Below, piece by piece: positions 17,423 through 28,983 of a stretch of DNA of 37,299 nucleotides (position 1 is its first letter; each line of letters begins with the position of its first letter). This DNA comes from Verrucomicrobiaceae bacterium. Its GTDB lineage: Bacteria; Verrucomicrobiota; Verrucomicrobiia; Verrucomicrobiales; Verrucomicrobiaceae. A model generated the notes under the pieces. It made no database searches and was not told the DNA's origin. It saw nothing but the letters and a program-made list of their open reading frames with translations. The position numbers and the translations under genes were made by a program. The DNA is taken from NCBI GenBank assembly GCA_947471905.1, contig CANIZT010000006.1, positions 1-37,299 on the forward strand, read 5' to 3'.

Positions 17423-18349
17423 ATGAAAACGCGCGCTTTTTTATTCAGCCTCGGACTGTGCTTCACGGTATTCGCCCGCGCAGAGAATGCACCCAGTTGG
17501 CCGGAGAAACCTGTGCCGAGCACCAGTGAGCGTGTCGCGATCCTCGATGACAAGCGGATCAAGGAAAGTTCAGGTCTCGCTCTGGGAGTGCGCGATCCCT
17601 CAATGTTCTGGACGGTGAACGACTCCGGCGGTGAGCCTTGCGTCTTTGCCATCGACCGCAGCGGCAAGACTCGTGCGAAAGTCCGTGTGCGTGAAGCCGC
17701 CAACTTTGACTGGGAAGATTTGGCCTGCGGCAAGGACGACCAGGGAGCCCCTGCTCTCTTCATCGGCGACATCGGCGACAACTTCCAGATGCGCCCATCG
17801 CTCCAGGTGTATCAAATACCCGAACCAGAAATCAACGCCACTGACAAACCCGTCGCCGAAACCGACAGCCCTGCGCCGCATCTCTGGCGCGCAAGTTATC
17901 CTGACGGCAGCCACAACGCTGAAAGCTTGCTCATTCATCCGCAGACCAACCGCCTTTACATCCTCACCAAGAGCGAAGATGGCAAAAGCGCCCTCTATGC
18001 CTTTCCGCAGCCGTTGCAGGAAAAGGTGAGCATGATGCTGGAAAAAGTCATCGACCTCACCTTCCCCGCTTTGATTCGCGCTGGCAAACGACCACACGAC
18101 AACTGCATGACCACCGGTGCTTGCTTCTCGCCCGATGGCACCCGCATGGTCGTCGCCACCTACAGCAGCCTGTATGAATGGCTGCTGCCAAAGGACAAAC
18201 CAATCGCTGAAGCGCTGCAACAAGCGCCGGTTCGCATCGAACCCGAACTACTGCGGCAGGTGGAGGGCGTCTGCTATGATAGTGACAGCCTCACCTTGTG
18301 GATTACCAGCGAACATCTGCCAACGCCGTTATTGCGAGTGAAACGCTGA
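17423..18349 (+). CDS. Secreted propeller-like protein, 308 aa
   Basis: Exported protein of 308 residues. The signal peptide is MKTRAFLFSLGLCFTVFARA. The mature part has propeller-like blades: ESSGLALGVRDPSMFWTVNDSG, then FAIDRSGK, DWEDLACG, LFIGDIGDN, HNAESLLIHPQTNRLYILTK, TGACFSPDGTRMVVATYSSLYEW and a closing VEGVCYDSDSLTLWITSE. The pattern (SSGLA, DWEDLA, GDIGDN, ESLLxxP) matches secreted proteins often annotated as hypothetical or SdiA-regulated/phytase-like esterase propellers; no catalytic residues are assignable. It is 3 bases downstream of the amidase, so the two are likely translated from one message. It converges with the aldolase gene with 6 bases between stops. Confidence 0.85.
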   Translation: MKTRAFLFSLGLCFTVFARAENAPSWPEKPVPSTSERVAILDDKRIKESSGLALGVRDPSMFWTVNDSGGEPCVFAIDRSGKTRAKVRVREAANFDWEDLACGKDDQGAPALFIGDIGDNFQMRPSLQVYQIPEPEINATDKPVAETDSPAPHLWRASYPDGSHNAESLLIHPQTNRLYILTKSEDGKSALYAFPQPLQEKVSMMLEKVIDLTFPALIRAGKRPHDNCMTTGACFSPDGTRMVVATYSSLYEWLLPKDKPIAEALQQAPVRIEPELLRQVEGVCYDSDSLTLWITSEHLPTPLLRVKR

Positions 18350-18355
18350 GTGGTT

Positions 18356-19279
18356 TCACTTCACCCACTCAAAGAAGCCCATCGCTTCGAGTTCGCCATG
18401 CAGTCTGTCCTTCTGGGCTGCGGTGAGCGTCGTGTTGGGAAGTCTGGCCGGTCCGACATCGACGCCCAGCATCGCCATCACGGCTTTCGCGGCACCCATG
18501 TAGCCATAGCTTGCCAGCATGCTGATGATCTGCACACCACGAAACTGCTCCTCACGAGCAGCGGCAAAGTCATTCTTCGCAAATGCGGCTACAAGACGGT
18601 TATAAATGGGCGCGGCGAAGTTGAAACCGCTGCCGACGGCCCCTTTCGCCCCCATGGCGAGTGCGCCGAGCATGTGCTCATCGAAACCGAACGGGATGTC
18701 CCACATGCCACCATCGGCACGCAGACAGTATTGGTAGGACATTAGGTCCGAGTTGGTGAACTTGATGCCCGCGAGCGTGGGAATGCGGTCTTTGGCCTGC
18801 TTCAGAAATTCCGGCATCGAATGGGACGTCCCCGTTAGCACCGGGATGTCATAGTAATAAAATGGCGTTTCAGGAGCAGCGGCAGCGATCTGCTTCATCG
18901 TCTCGACGAGGATTTCGACGCTCTTGGGTTTGAAATACATCGGCGTCAGTGCCGCGATGGCCTTCGCGCCAAGATCTTCCGCCTGCTCGGCCAGATCTTT
19001 CGCATCCTCGACGCAATTCGCTCCCACATGTACGATCACACGCATCGCCGTGCCTTTGGTGACGGCCACCCAGCACTTCGCGAGCAAGTGACGCTCTTCG
19101 AGAGTCAGCGAGTGGCTTTCGCCGGTGCTACCGCCGATGAAGACAGTCGTCACCTGCTTTGAAAGCAGAAACGCCGCCTGTTTCTCCACAGCTTTAAGGT
19201 TCAGGGAACCGTCAGCATGAAATGGCGTGTGCGTGGCGGTCACGAGACCGTGGAGACGTTGTGAGTCGGGCAGATTCAT
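18356..19279 (-). CDS. N-acetylneuraminate lyase-like (DHDPS family) aldolase
   Basis: Class I aldolase of 307 residues in the dihydrodipicolinate synthase/N-acetylneuraminate lyase family. It has GGSTGES at 49-55 (binds the pyruvate carboxylate), Tyr143 in YYYDIP and the Schiff-base Lys173 in AGIKFTN. The GSTGE and YYYDIP forms favour N-acetylneuraminate lyase (Neu5Ac to ManNAc plus pyruvate) over lysine-pathway DapA. The end GYMGAAKAVMAMLGVDVGPARLP also resembles NanA. I put the start at the ATG at 19279 (MNLPDSQRLHG); three further in-frame ATGs within the preceding 48 bases make it uncertain. The gene stands alone, divergent from the PQQ-like propeller gene. With the O-acetylesterase and the M60 peptidase it could belong to sialoglycan use. 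No ManNAc kinase or epimerase is recognisable here. Confidence 0.85.
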   Translation of the reverse strand: MNLPDSQRLHGLVTATHTPFHADGSLNLKAVEKQAAFLLSKQVTTVFIGGSTGESHSLTLEERHLLAKCWVAVTKGTAMRVIVHVGANCVEDAKDLAEQAEDLGAKAIAALTPMYFKPKSVEILVETMKQIAAAAPETPFYYYDIPVLTGTSHSMPEFLKQAKDRIPTLAGIKFTNSDLMSYQYCLRADGGMWDIPFGFDEHMLGALAMGAKGAVGSGFNFAAPIYNRLVAAFAKNDFAAAREEQFRGVQIISMLASYGYMGAAKAVMAMLGVDVGPARLPNTTLTAAQKDRLHGELEAMGFFEWVK

Positions 19280-19347
19280 CATGTCCATGAACCTGCGAGG
19301 CATGAAATCGTCTGCAACATGATTCACGCTGGTGAGTTTGTTTGACC

Positions 19348-20661
19348 ATGCGCCTGCTCTTTTTACTCCTTCTTAACTCAGCTCTTCATGCCGACGATTG
19401 GCCCCAATGGCTCGGCCCGCAGCGAGACGGCGTATGGCGTGAACCCGGCATCGTCGAAAAGTTCCCTGCGGGCGGGCCAAAGGTGCTCTGGCGCGCGAAG
19501 ATCGGCGGTGGTTACACCGGCCCTGCCGTCGCGAATGGCAAGGTGTATCTCATGGACCGCCAGGTGGCCGCGAATTCGCCAAGACCCGGCAATGCTTTCG
19601 CACGCGGCATCATTCCGGGCAGCGAACGCGTGCTCTGTCTTGATGCCGTCAGCGGCAAACAGCTTTGGGAACATCGCTACGACTGCACTTACACAATGAG
19701 CTACTCCACCGGGCCACGTTGCACGCCCGTGGTAAGCAATGGCAAAGTGTGGACGCTAGGGACTGAAGGAAATCTGCTCTGTCTCGATGCCACCAATGGT
19801 AAAGTGCTGTGGTCGCATGACTTCAAAGCCGACTTCGGTGCCAAAACGCCGCAGTGGGGATTCGCTGGTCATCCGTTGCTCGATGGGCAGCGGCTCATCT
19901 GCCTTGTGGGTGGTCCTGACAGTGTTGCAGTGGCTTTTGACAAGGACTCCGGCAAAGAACTCTGGCGTGCACTGAACGCCCGCGAGCCCGGCTATTGCCC
20001 ACCGACGATGATCGAGCACGCAGGCACCAAACAACTCATCCTATGGCATCCGCAAGCCGTGAACTCGCTCGATTCGGCCACTGGCAAGGTGTTCTGGTCA
20101 CATCCATGGGAAGTGCGTTCAGGCCTCACCGTCGCCACTCCGAGACTTGCGGGTGATTTACTGCTGCTCAGCTCCTTTTACACCAGCTCGAAGTGCTTCA
20201 AGCTCGATGCCACGAAACCCACCGCCACGCTGCAATGGGAAGGCAAGAGCTTCAGCGAGATGAAAACTGACACGCTGCACAGCCTCATCAGCACGCCCTT
20301 CATCGAAAATGGCCACATCTACGGCGTGTGCAGCTACGGCCAGCTTCGCTGCCTCAAGCTCGACACCGGCGAGCGCCTCTGGGAAACCTTCGCTGCCACC
20401 ACTGGCGACAAACCGGTGCGCTGGGCCAACGCCTTCATCATCAAACAAGCCGACCGCTTCTTCCTCGCCAACGAGCAGGGCGACCTCATCATCGCCAAAC
20501 TCACGCCACAAGGCTACGAGGAGATTAGTCGCGCCAAGATCCTCAAACCCACGACTACCGATCCACGCAGAGCGGTGGTGTGGTCACACCCGGCGTTTGC
20601 AAATCAGTGCGTGTTCATGCGCAACGACGAGGAGATCGTGTGCGTCTCGCTGGCGAAGTGA
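19348..20661 (+). CDS. Secreted PQQ-like beta-propeller protein
   Basis: Exported propeller of 437 residues. The signal peptide MRLLFLLLLNSALHA starts at the ATG at 19348. The opening DDWPQWLGPQRDGVW is the standard start of the PQQ-binding-like propellers abundant in Planctomycetota and Verrucomicrobiota. Blade repeats of the type CLDAxxGKxLWxH are visible at least four times: LCLDAVSGKQLWEH, LCLDATNGKVLWSHD, SLDSATGKVFWSH and LKLDTGERLWET. No dehydrogenase haem site or catalytic Asp is evident, so a scaffold or binding role is as likely as an enzyme. It is followed after 39 bases by the DUF1501 gene on the same strand, a frequent pairing of secreted families in these phyla. Confidence 0.9.
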   Translation: MRLLFLLLLNSALHADDWPQWLGPQRDGVWREPGIVEKFPAGGPKVLWRAKIGGGYTGPAVANGKVYLMDRQVAANSPRPGNAFARGIIPGSERVLCLDAVSGKQLWEHRYDCTYTMSYSTGPRCTPVVSNGKVWTLGTEGNLLCLDATNGKVLWSHDFKADFGAKTPQWGFAGHPLLDGQRLICLVGGPDSVAVAFDKDSGKELWRALNAREPGYCPPTMIEHAGTKQLILWHPQAVNSLDSATGKVFWSHPWEVRSGLTVATPRLAGDLLLLSSFYTSSKCFKLDATKPTATLQWEGKSFSEMKTDTLHSLISTPFIENGHIYGVCSYGQLRCLKLDTGERLWETFAATTGDKPVRWANAFIIKQADRFFLANEQGDLIIAKLTPQGYEEISRAKILKPTTTDPRRAVVWSHPAFANQCVFMRNDEEIVCVSLAK

Positions 20662-20700
20662 TCGAAGAATCCAGGGCATGCGCGCGTATCCTCTGCGCTC

Positions 20701-22128
20701 ATGCACTCCGCTCCGCCTCCCATCATCTGCTCCGGCCCTTTGGACCGGCGTGGGTTCATGCGCATCGGCCTCACCGGCTTTGCGAGTTTGAGCTGGCCGG
20801 GATTGCTCAAATTGCGCGCGGAGAATGCCGCAAAACCTACGCGTGAGCGCACGGCGGTGATTTTGGTGTGGCTGCGTGGTGGCTGCTCGCATCTCGATAC
20901 CTACGATCCTAAACCGGACATCGGCAGCGAGTATCGTGGACCGTTCAAGACGATCAAAACGAAGGTGCCCGGCATGCAACTCACTGAGTTGCTGCCGTTG
21001 CAGGCGAAGATCGCGGATAAGTTCACGCTGCTGCGCTCGATGACGCACACCGGCGGCGGACATCCGGCAGGTTCGCTGCAAATGCTGAGCGGAGATCCTG
21101 ATCCACGCGACAAACCGAAGCCACTACTGCCCGACTGGATGACGGTGGCGAATTACCTGCGCTCCAAAAACAAGCGCAGCAGCCCGCTGCCGAACTACGT
21201 CGGCGTGAACCCGATCATCAATTATGACAGCTTCACCATCGCCGGTCCCGGCTTTGTGAACGCCGCCTACTCGCCGCTTTCGATCTTGAGCGACCCCAGC
21301 CGACCCGATTTCGCGGTTCCCAACGTCGGACTCTCCGATCCTTCGAAAGTGGCACGCCTCAATGACCGCATGGCGCTGCTGCACAGTCTCGACAAACTCG
21401 AACGCAACGTCGATGCCGCCGGTGAAATGGGCGCCATGGATCAGTTCGAGTCACAGGCAATGACCTTGCTCACGAATCCGCAGACACGTCATGCGTTTGA
21501 TCTCAACAAAGAGGACAAGCGCACGCGTGAACGCTACGGCATGCATCGCTGGGGCCAGCAGTTGCTGCTGGCACGTCGTCTTGTCGAATCTGGCGTCGAA
21601 ATCATCACCAGTTGCCTCGATGGCCCGCAATGTGGTCGCGTAGGTAATTGGGATGATCACGCAGTGAATCATCACGTCTTTGACGCGCTACGTTTCCGTG
21701 CCGGAGCATTCGATCAGGCCGTTTCAGCCTTGATCGAGGACGTGTATGCCCGTGGTCTCGACAAACGCGTGCTCGTCGTCGTCAGCGGCGAGTTTGGCCG
21801 TACGCCGAAGATCAGCCATGTGGCCAGTTCAGGAGCCGGTGAGGCCAGCGCTGCTGCTGGCATCGTGCAACCGGGCCGCGATCACTGGCCGCGTGCCTTC
21901 ACCAATCTCTGGGCCGGTGGCGGCCTGCAAACCGGCGGCGTCATCGGCGCCAGCGACAAGCGAGGCGAAGACGTAGCCGAACACGCCAACAGCCCTCACG
22001 ATTTCCTCGCCACCATCTACCACCATCTCGGTATCGACTCAGCGAAGGAAACCATCAACGACTTCAGCGGTCGTCCCACGCCCATCGTGCCGAATGGTAG
22101 TCCGATTCGCGAATTGATTCGGGTGTAA
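20701..22128 (+). CDS. DUF1501 protein, Tat-exported
   Basis: Protein of 475 residues in the DUF1501 family, which belongs to the alkaline-phosphatase-like fold. A twin-arginine signal is seen at residues 15-30 (LDRRGFMRIGLTGFASLS), so it is exported folded, probably with bound metal. Fold landmarks are LVWLRGGCSHLDTYDPKP near 55-72, SMTHTGGGHPAGS near 113-125, VVVSGEFGRTPK near 358-369 and RDHWPRAFTNLWAGGG near 391-406. These hold the Asp/His/Glu residues that would bind metal. The activity is unknown; members are common in Planctomycetota and Verrucomicrobiota, often beside DUF1549/DUF1553 cytochrome proteins, which are absent here. Instead it follows the PQQ-like propeller gene. Confidence 0.92.
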   Translation: MHSAPPPIICSGPLDRRGFMRIGLTGFASLSWPGLLKLRAENAAKPTRERTAVILVWLRGGCSHLDTYDPKPDIGSEYRGPFKTIKTKVPGMQLTELLPLQAKIADKFTLLRSMTHTGGGHPAGSLQMLSGDPDPRDKPKPLLPDWMTVANYLRSKNKRSSPLPNYVGVNPIINYDSFTIAGPGFVNAAYSPLSILSDPSRPDFAVPNVGLSDPSKVARLNDRMALLHSLDKLERNVDAAGEMGAMDQFESQAMTLLTNPQTRHAFDLNKEDKRTRERYGMHRWGQQLLLARRLVESGVEIITSCLDGPQCGRVGNWDDHAVNHHVFDALRFRAGAFDQAVSALIEDVYARGLDKRVLVVVSGEFGRTPKISHVASSGAGEASAAAGIVQPGRDHWPRAFTNLWAGGGLQTGGVIGASDKRGEDVAEHANSPHDFLATIYHHLGIDSAKETINDFSGRPTPIVPNGSPIRELIRV

Positions 22129-22134
22129 GCCGCT

Positions 22135-24336
22135 TCACATCCCCTTCGGCATCCAAGTCTCCAGCTTGCTCACTTCCGCCTTCGCGGAAGAACTCACACG
22201 AATGCCCCATGCATCAAAGAAAGGACCGAGGTTCTTTTTCGTGATCTTGGAGTAGCGCACGAGGAACTGGTCGCGACGTTCGTCATCGCCCTTCGGCGCT
22301 GGGCCGCAGGCGGTGTCATCGAAGCTATAGAGATACTTGCGCCAGCTCTCCCAGCCGAATTCCTGAATGAGTTGAATGTACGTTGTGAGGGCCAGGAAGG
22401 GACTGCTTTTCCAGTCCTGCCACTTGTTGGCGGACTTCTTGATCTTCTTCACGTTTTCCTTCCGCTCCTCATCGGTGATCGCCGGATGGCCGATGAGCCA
22501 GTCTTTTTTCAACACGGCCTCATAGCAGTACATGCCGATGACGTTGTTCGTGACTTCGCCCGTGCCATCGAAGGTGAAGTCGCCGCGCTGATGGTTGTGG
22601 CCGATCTCGTGGTAGAAACCCCAGCCGGGAAATTTGAGTTTGCCGAACGTGACCATTTCCGGTGCGGCACTGGTCGGAATCATAATTGGATAGCCGCTGT
22701 GCATGTAACCAGCGCTGATCTGCACATCAGCCACAATGCGCTCGGGCCGCGTGCGCTCAGCGGTTTCATTGGATACATCGTCCTGCGCTTCGACGACCTT
22801 CTTCCAGAAGGTCATGAGTTCGGTGGGGTTGTTCACGAGGCGGCCGACTTCGGTGGGAAAGGAGATGATGAGCTTGTCGCAGGCCATTTCGGCCCATGGA
22901 GCCGGACGCTGGCGGATTTCTTTCCACTTCGCATCATCATCGACGCCCAGCACAAAGAGCGGAGCAGGCACGCCGTTTTGGATTGTCGCGGTGAAGGGTT
23001 CATCATCCTTCGCGCGTCCTGGAACTTCGACATAGATCAAACCACCGAAGGCGCTGGCCGTTTTGGTCGTCGCAGCGGTCAAAGGCACACTGCGCGTGAT
23101 GTCGGGAGCGCGTTCCCACTTGTCGAGATGATACAACGTGTCGCTGTGACAGCCGATGCGCACAGCGTAGCCTTTGTCGGCCAGTTTCTCGGGCAGGATA
23201 ACGGTGATCGTCTCCCCTGCAGCCGCATACAGTCCAGTGCTCGTCCAGCCAGAAATGGAAGGCGTTACTTTGATCTCGCCAGTGATGCGCGGTGCGCCCG
23301 CAGGCACTTTGCCGGGGAAAGTCTCATGTGCCGGATGCGCGGTCACACCTTCACCCGCCGCAAGACGCAACACCCGCGTCTCCATGCCAAGGCGCAGACG
23401 CTGTGCAGCGTTTTTGTCGGCCGTGAGCGGGTTTTGTGGCGTAGGCACGACCGCATCAGCTCCGGCAGTGCCCAGCGCAGCGAGCACGGCGTTCTTCAAA
23501 TTGCTTCGATCCGGCGGTTGCGCTGCCATGGCGATCTGGATCGCGTTGGTGCCCTGTTTCATCGCGGCAGCGTCGAGCGCAGGTCCGCCTTCGCGTTGCT
23601 TTTTGATCGCGGCGATAGCCTCGGAGGCGTTCATCATTTGCGGCAGTTCGATGCGCGCATCAAAACCCCGCAACTGGTCAAACGCGCTCATGTCGGTGAT
23701 TGCCACGCCCGCAGGCATCAGGGCCTGATTGAGTCCATGCGAGACCGCGAGATCCTTCCCGCCGCTAGTCTGGCTGAAAGCCCAACCCGTCATGGCACCG
23801 ATGAATCCGCCGCCGCCTTTGACAAAGTCCGCCACCGCCGCGCCTTCCTCATCACTGACGACACCTTGCATGTTCATGATGACGACATCGTAGTCGTTGA
23901 GATTCTTCTTCGTCACTTCCGTGAAGACCTCGGCGTTAAAGCCATGCTGTTTGTAGAGAGCGGCAGCATTCACACCTTTGAGGCCCACACGTGGCTTCAC
24001 CTTGTTGCCTGCCCACTTCACGCAGTTCTCCATGAGTTTCGCATGATCACCACCCTCGCCGCCCCCGAGGTAACTGTTGTGACCAAACAAGATGATGCGT
24101 CCCTTCGCATACGCCGCCGCTGCTGCGACCGCGATTTCCACGCCGTCCTTGTCCGGTGCCGACAAAATCGGAAACGCTATCTGGCCCCATATACCAATCG
24201 GCCCCGGTGCACCCGCCTTCGGCACTGATTTGACGCCTTCGAGAATTTTGGCGCGCTCCGCGTTCACGAGCGCAGGCGGCATCTGCGCCTGGGCGATGGC
24301 GCAAAACAGGAGGGAGATGAGAATGGTTGGCTTCAT
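22135..24336 (-). CDS. Secreted M60-type metallopeptidase with GATase1-like N-domain
   Basis: Exported zinc peptidase of 733 residues. The signal peptide is MKPTILISLLFCAIAQA. Residues about 65-215 look like a class I amidotransferase/DUF4159-like flavodoxin fold: GRIILFGHNSYLGGG at 79-93, VVIMNMQGVVSDEEG at 151-165 and FVKGGGGFIGAMTGW at 171-185, with no nucleophilic Cys. A beta domain at about 355-460 precedes the M60/enhancin-like catalytic domain. Its zinc motif is HEIGH at 576-580 with the third ligand Glu594 in TGE, fitting HExxH-x(8-28)-E. M60 peptidases of gut and environmental bacteria cut mucin-type glycoproteins. The order GATase1-like then M60 matches animal TCAF/FAM115 proteins. 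The gene starts 17 bases after the XRE-cupin regulator stop, so the two probably form an operon. The substrate is inferred only from family. Confidence 0.88.
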   Translation of the reverse strand: MKPTILISLLFCAIAQAQMPPALVNAERAKILEGVKSVPKAGAPGPIGIWGQIAFPILSAPDKDGVEIAVAAAAAYAKGRIILFGHNSYLGGGEGGDHAKLMENCVKWAGNKVKPRVGLKGVNAAALYKQHGFNAEVFTEVTKKNLNDYDVVIMNMQGVVSDEEGAAVADFVKGGGGFIGAMTGWAFSQTSGGKDLAVSHGLNQALMPAGVAITDMSAFDQLRGFDARIELPQMMNASEAIAAIKKQREGGPALDAAAMKQGTNAIQIAMAAQPPDRSNLKNAVLAALGTAGADAVVPTPQNPLTADKNAAQRLRLGMETRVLRLAAGEGVTAHPAHETFPGKVPAGAPRITGEIKVTPSISGWTSTGLYAAAGETITVILPEKLADKGYAVRIGCHSDTLYHLDKWERAPDITRSVPLTAATTKTASAFGGLIYVEVPGRAKDDEPFTATIQNGVPAPLFVLGVDDDAKWKEIRQRPAPWAEMACDKLIISFPTEVGRLVNNPTELMTFWKKVVEAQDDVSNETAERTRPERIVADVQISAGYMHSGYPIMIPTSAAPEMVTFGKLKFPGWGFYHEIGHNHQRGDFTFDGTGEVTNNVIGMYCYEAVLKKDWLIGHPAITDEERKENVKKIKKSANKWQDWKSSPFLALTTYIQLIQEFGWESWRKYLYSFDDTACGPAPKGDDERRDQFLVRYSKITKKNLGPFFDAWGIRVSSSAKAEVSKLETWMPKGM

Positions 24337-24353
24337 GGTTGGTTGGAAAAAGT

Positions 24354-24953
24354 TTAGCGGTAAATCACGACGAGAAACACCAGCGCATCGGCCTTGCCTG
24401 TGTTGACGATGGCATGAGGCACGTCGGCGCGGTAGGTGCCGGAGTCGCCCTTGGTCAGTTCGTCGGTATCCTGGTCAGATTCAATGCGGACGCTGCCTTC
24501 CTCGACGGTGAGGAACTCGCGCGTGCCTTCAAAGTGCGGCTGCGAGCGCAGTGCGCCACCAGGACGGAGTCGGACTTCGTAGAACTCGACGTCCTTCTCC
24601 AAGTTCAGCGGCGAGAGCGTGCGGATTTCGTGTTGCTTGTCACTGCGAAAGACTTGGGCGCGGTCACTGGCACGGATGACTTGGATTTTTGACGCGCTAG
24701 CTTCTGCACTTTCGATCAGTTCCTGCAACGTCAGCCCAAAGGCGCGTGCGATGCGAAAGGTAACCGTCAGCGTCGGATTCGCCTTCTCACGCTCGATCTC
24801 GCTGAGCATCGACCGGCTTACGCCGCTGGCACTGGCGAGTTCTTCGAGCGACCAGCCGCGATCTCCCCGCAACTTCTTCACCCGCTTGCCGAGGTTCTCA
24901 TTGATGGCCTCGGGGCTGGGTTCGACGGGGACTGTCTTGGGATTAGCGGGCAT
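24354..24953 (-). CDS. XRE-family regulator with C-terminal cupin
   Basis: Transcription factor of 199 residues: an N-terminal HTH_3 domain (about 18-75, with GWSLEELASASGVSRSMLSEIE as the helix-turn-helix and recognition helix) followed by a cupin_2 sensor domain (about 118-199, RPGG near 130 and an H-x-EGT-type block PHFEGTREFLTVEEGS near 138-153). Such regulators bind small carboxylates, sugars or polyamines in the cupin and usually repress their own operon. I chose the ATG at 24953 because the HTH begins at a usual distance; upstream in-frame codons to 25067 would cover the promoter region. The M60 peptidase gene follows after 17 bases. Two inverted repeats and a possible promoter lie directly in front, fitting autoregulation. 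Confidence 0.92.
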   Translation of the reverse strand: MPANPKTVPVEPSPEAINENLGKRVKKLRGDRGWSLEELASASGVSRSMLSEIEREKANPTLTVTFRIARAFGLTLQELIESAEASASKIQVIRASDRAQVFRSDKQHEIRTLSPLNLEKDVEFYEVRLRPGGALRSQPHFEGTREFLTVEEGSVRIESDQDTDELTKGDSGTYRADVPHAIVNTGKADALVFLVVIYR

Positions 24954-24961
24954 GCAGTGTC

Positions 24962-24993
24962 GATATAACGGACGTTCGTCTTGTAAATTAGAA
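24962..24993 (-). promoter_or_regulatory. Candidate promoter of XRE-cupin/M60 unit
   Basis: On the minus strand TTTACA (24987-24982) could act as -35 and TATATC (24967-24962) as -10, but the spacing is only 14 bases, which is short. If it is used, transcription would start about 24955, a base or two before the ATG at 24953, giving a leaderless message. An inverted repeat sits exactly between the two boxes. Weak prediction. Confidence 0.3.
24968..24979. promoter_or_regulatory. Inverted repeat, candidate operator 1
   Basis: ACGGACGTTCGT is palindromic at 10 of 12 positions, centred between 24973 and 24974. It lies 15 bases in front of the XRE-cupin start codon, between the possible -35 and -10 boxes. 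HTH_3 dimers bind short palindromes of this size, so self-repression is a reasonable guess. Confidence 0.4.
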
Positions 24994-24997
24994 TTTA
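24984..24997. promoter_or_regulatory. Inverted repeat, candidate operator 2
   Basis: TAAATT and AATTTA are perfect 6-base arms around AG. The site is AT-rich in an otherwise GC-rich spacer and lies four bases from the first inverted repeat. It overlaps the possible -35 box of the regulator gene. It could also be simply an AT-rich promoter element for either divergent gene. Confidence 0.35.
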
Positions 24998-25005
24998 TTC
25001 GGTAG

Positions 25006-25049
25006 TCCCTCGGCCGCCATGGAACCGGGAGGAAATATGGTCTTTTTTT
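25006..25049 (+). terminator. Weak hairpin plus T-tract upstream of metH
   Basis: TCCC/GGGA and GG/CC can pair (25006-25013 with 25025-25032, imperfect), and GCCAT/ATGGT (25016-25020 with 25037-25041) is an alternative stem. Seven T residues follow at 25043-25049, about 83 bases before the metH start. It could be an attenuator, but the stems are short and I recognise no cobalamin (no B12 box) or SAM riboswitch. Confidence 0.2.
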
Positions 25050-25131
25050 GAAGGCCTCATAATTCACATGCTCAAATCATGATGCGTTCATATGATGGTT
25101 GACCTGCCCAGCTACGGCGCTAGTTTTAGTC

Positions 25132-28911
<3,780 letters not shown>

Positions 28912-28983
28912 AGTGATTCGTGACTGCACTCTGCGGGCCACTATTGCCTTGCAGCCGAGGCCGCATGCTTCAATCCTCGTGCC

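Noticed and set aside
22372-24228. Plus-strand frame of 618 codons inside the M60 gene
   Set aside because: His/Arg-rich composition typical of antisense to a GC-rich gene; the opposite strand encodes a clear signal peptide and HEIGH zinc motif.
24954-25131. Cobalamin or SAM riboswitch ahead of metH
   Set aside because: No B12 box or SAM-I core can be found in the 178-base spacer, and no stable multi-stem structure is evident by eye.
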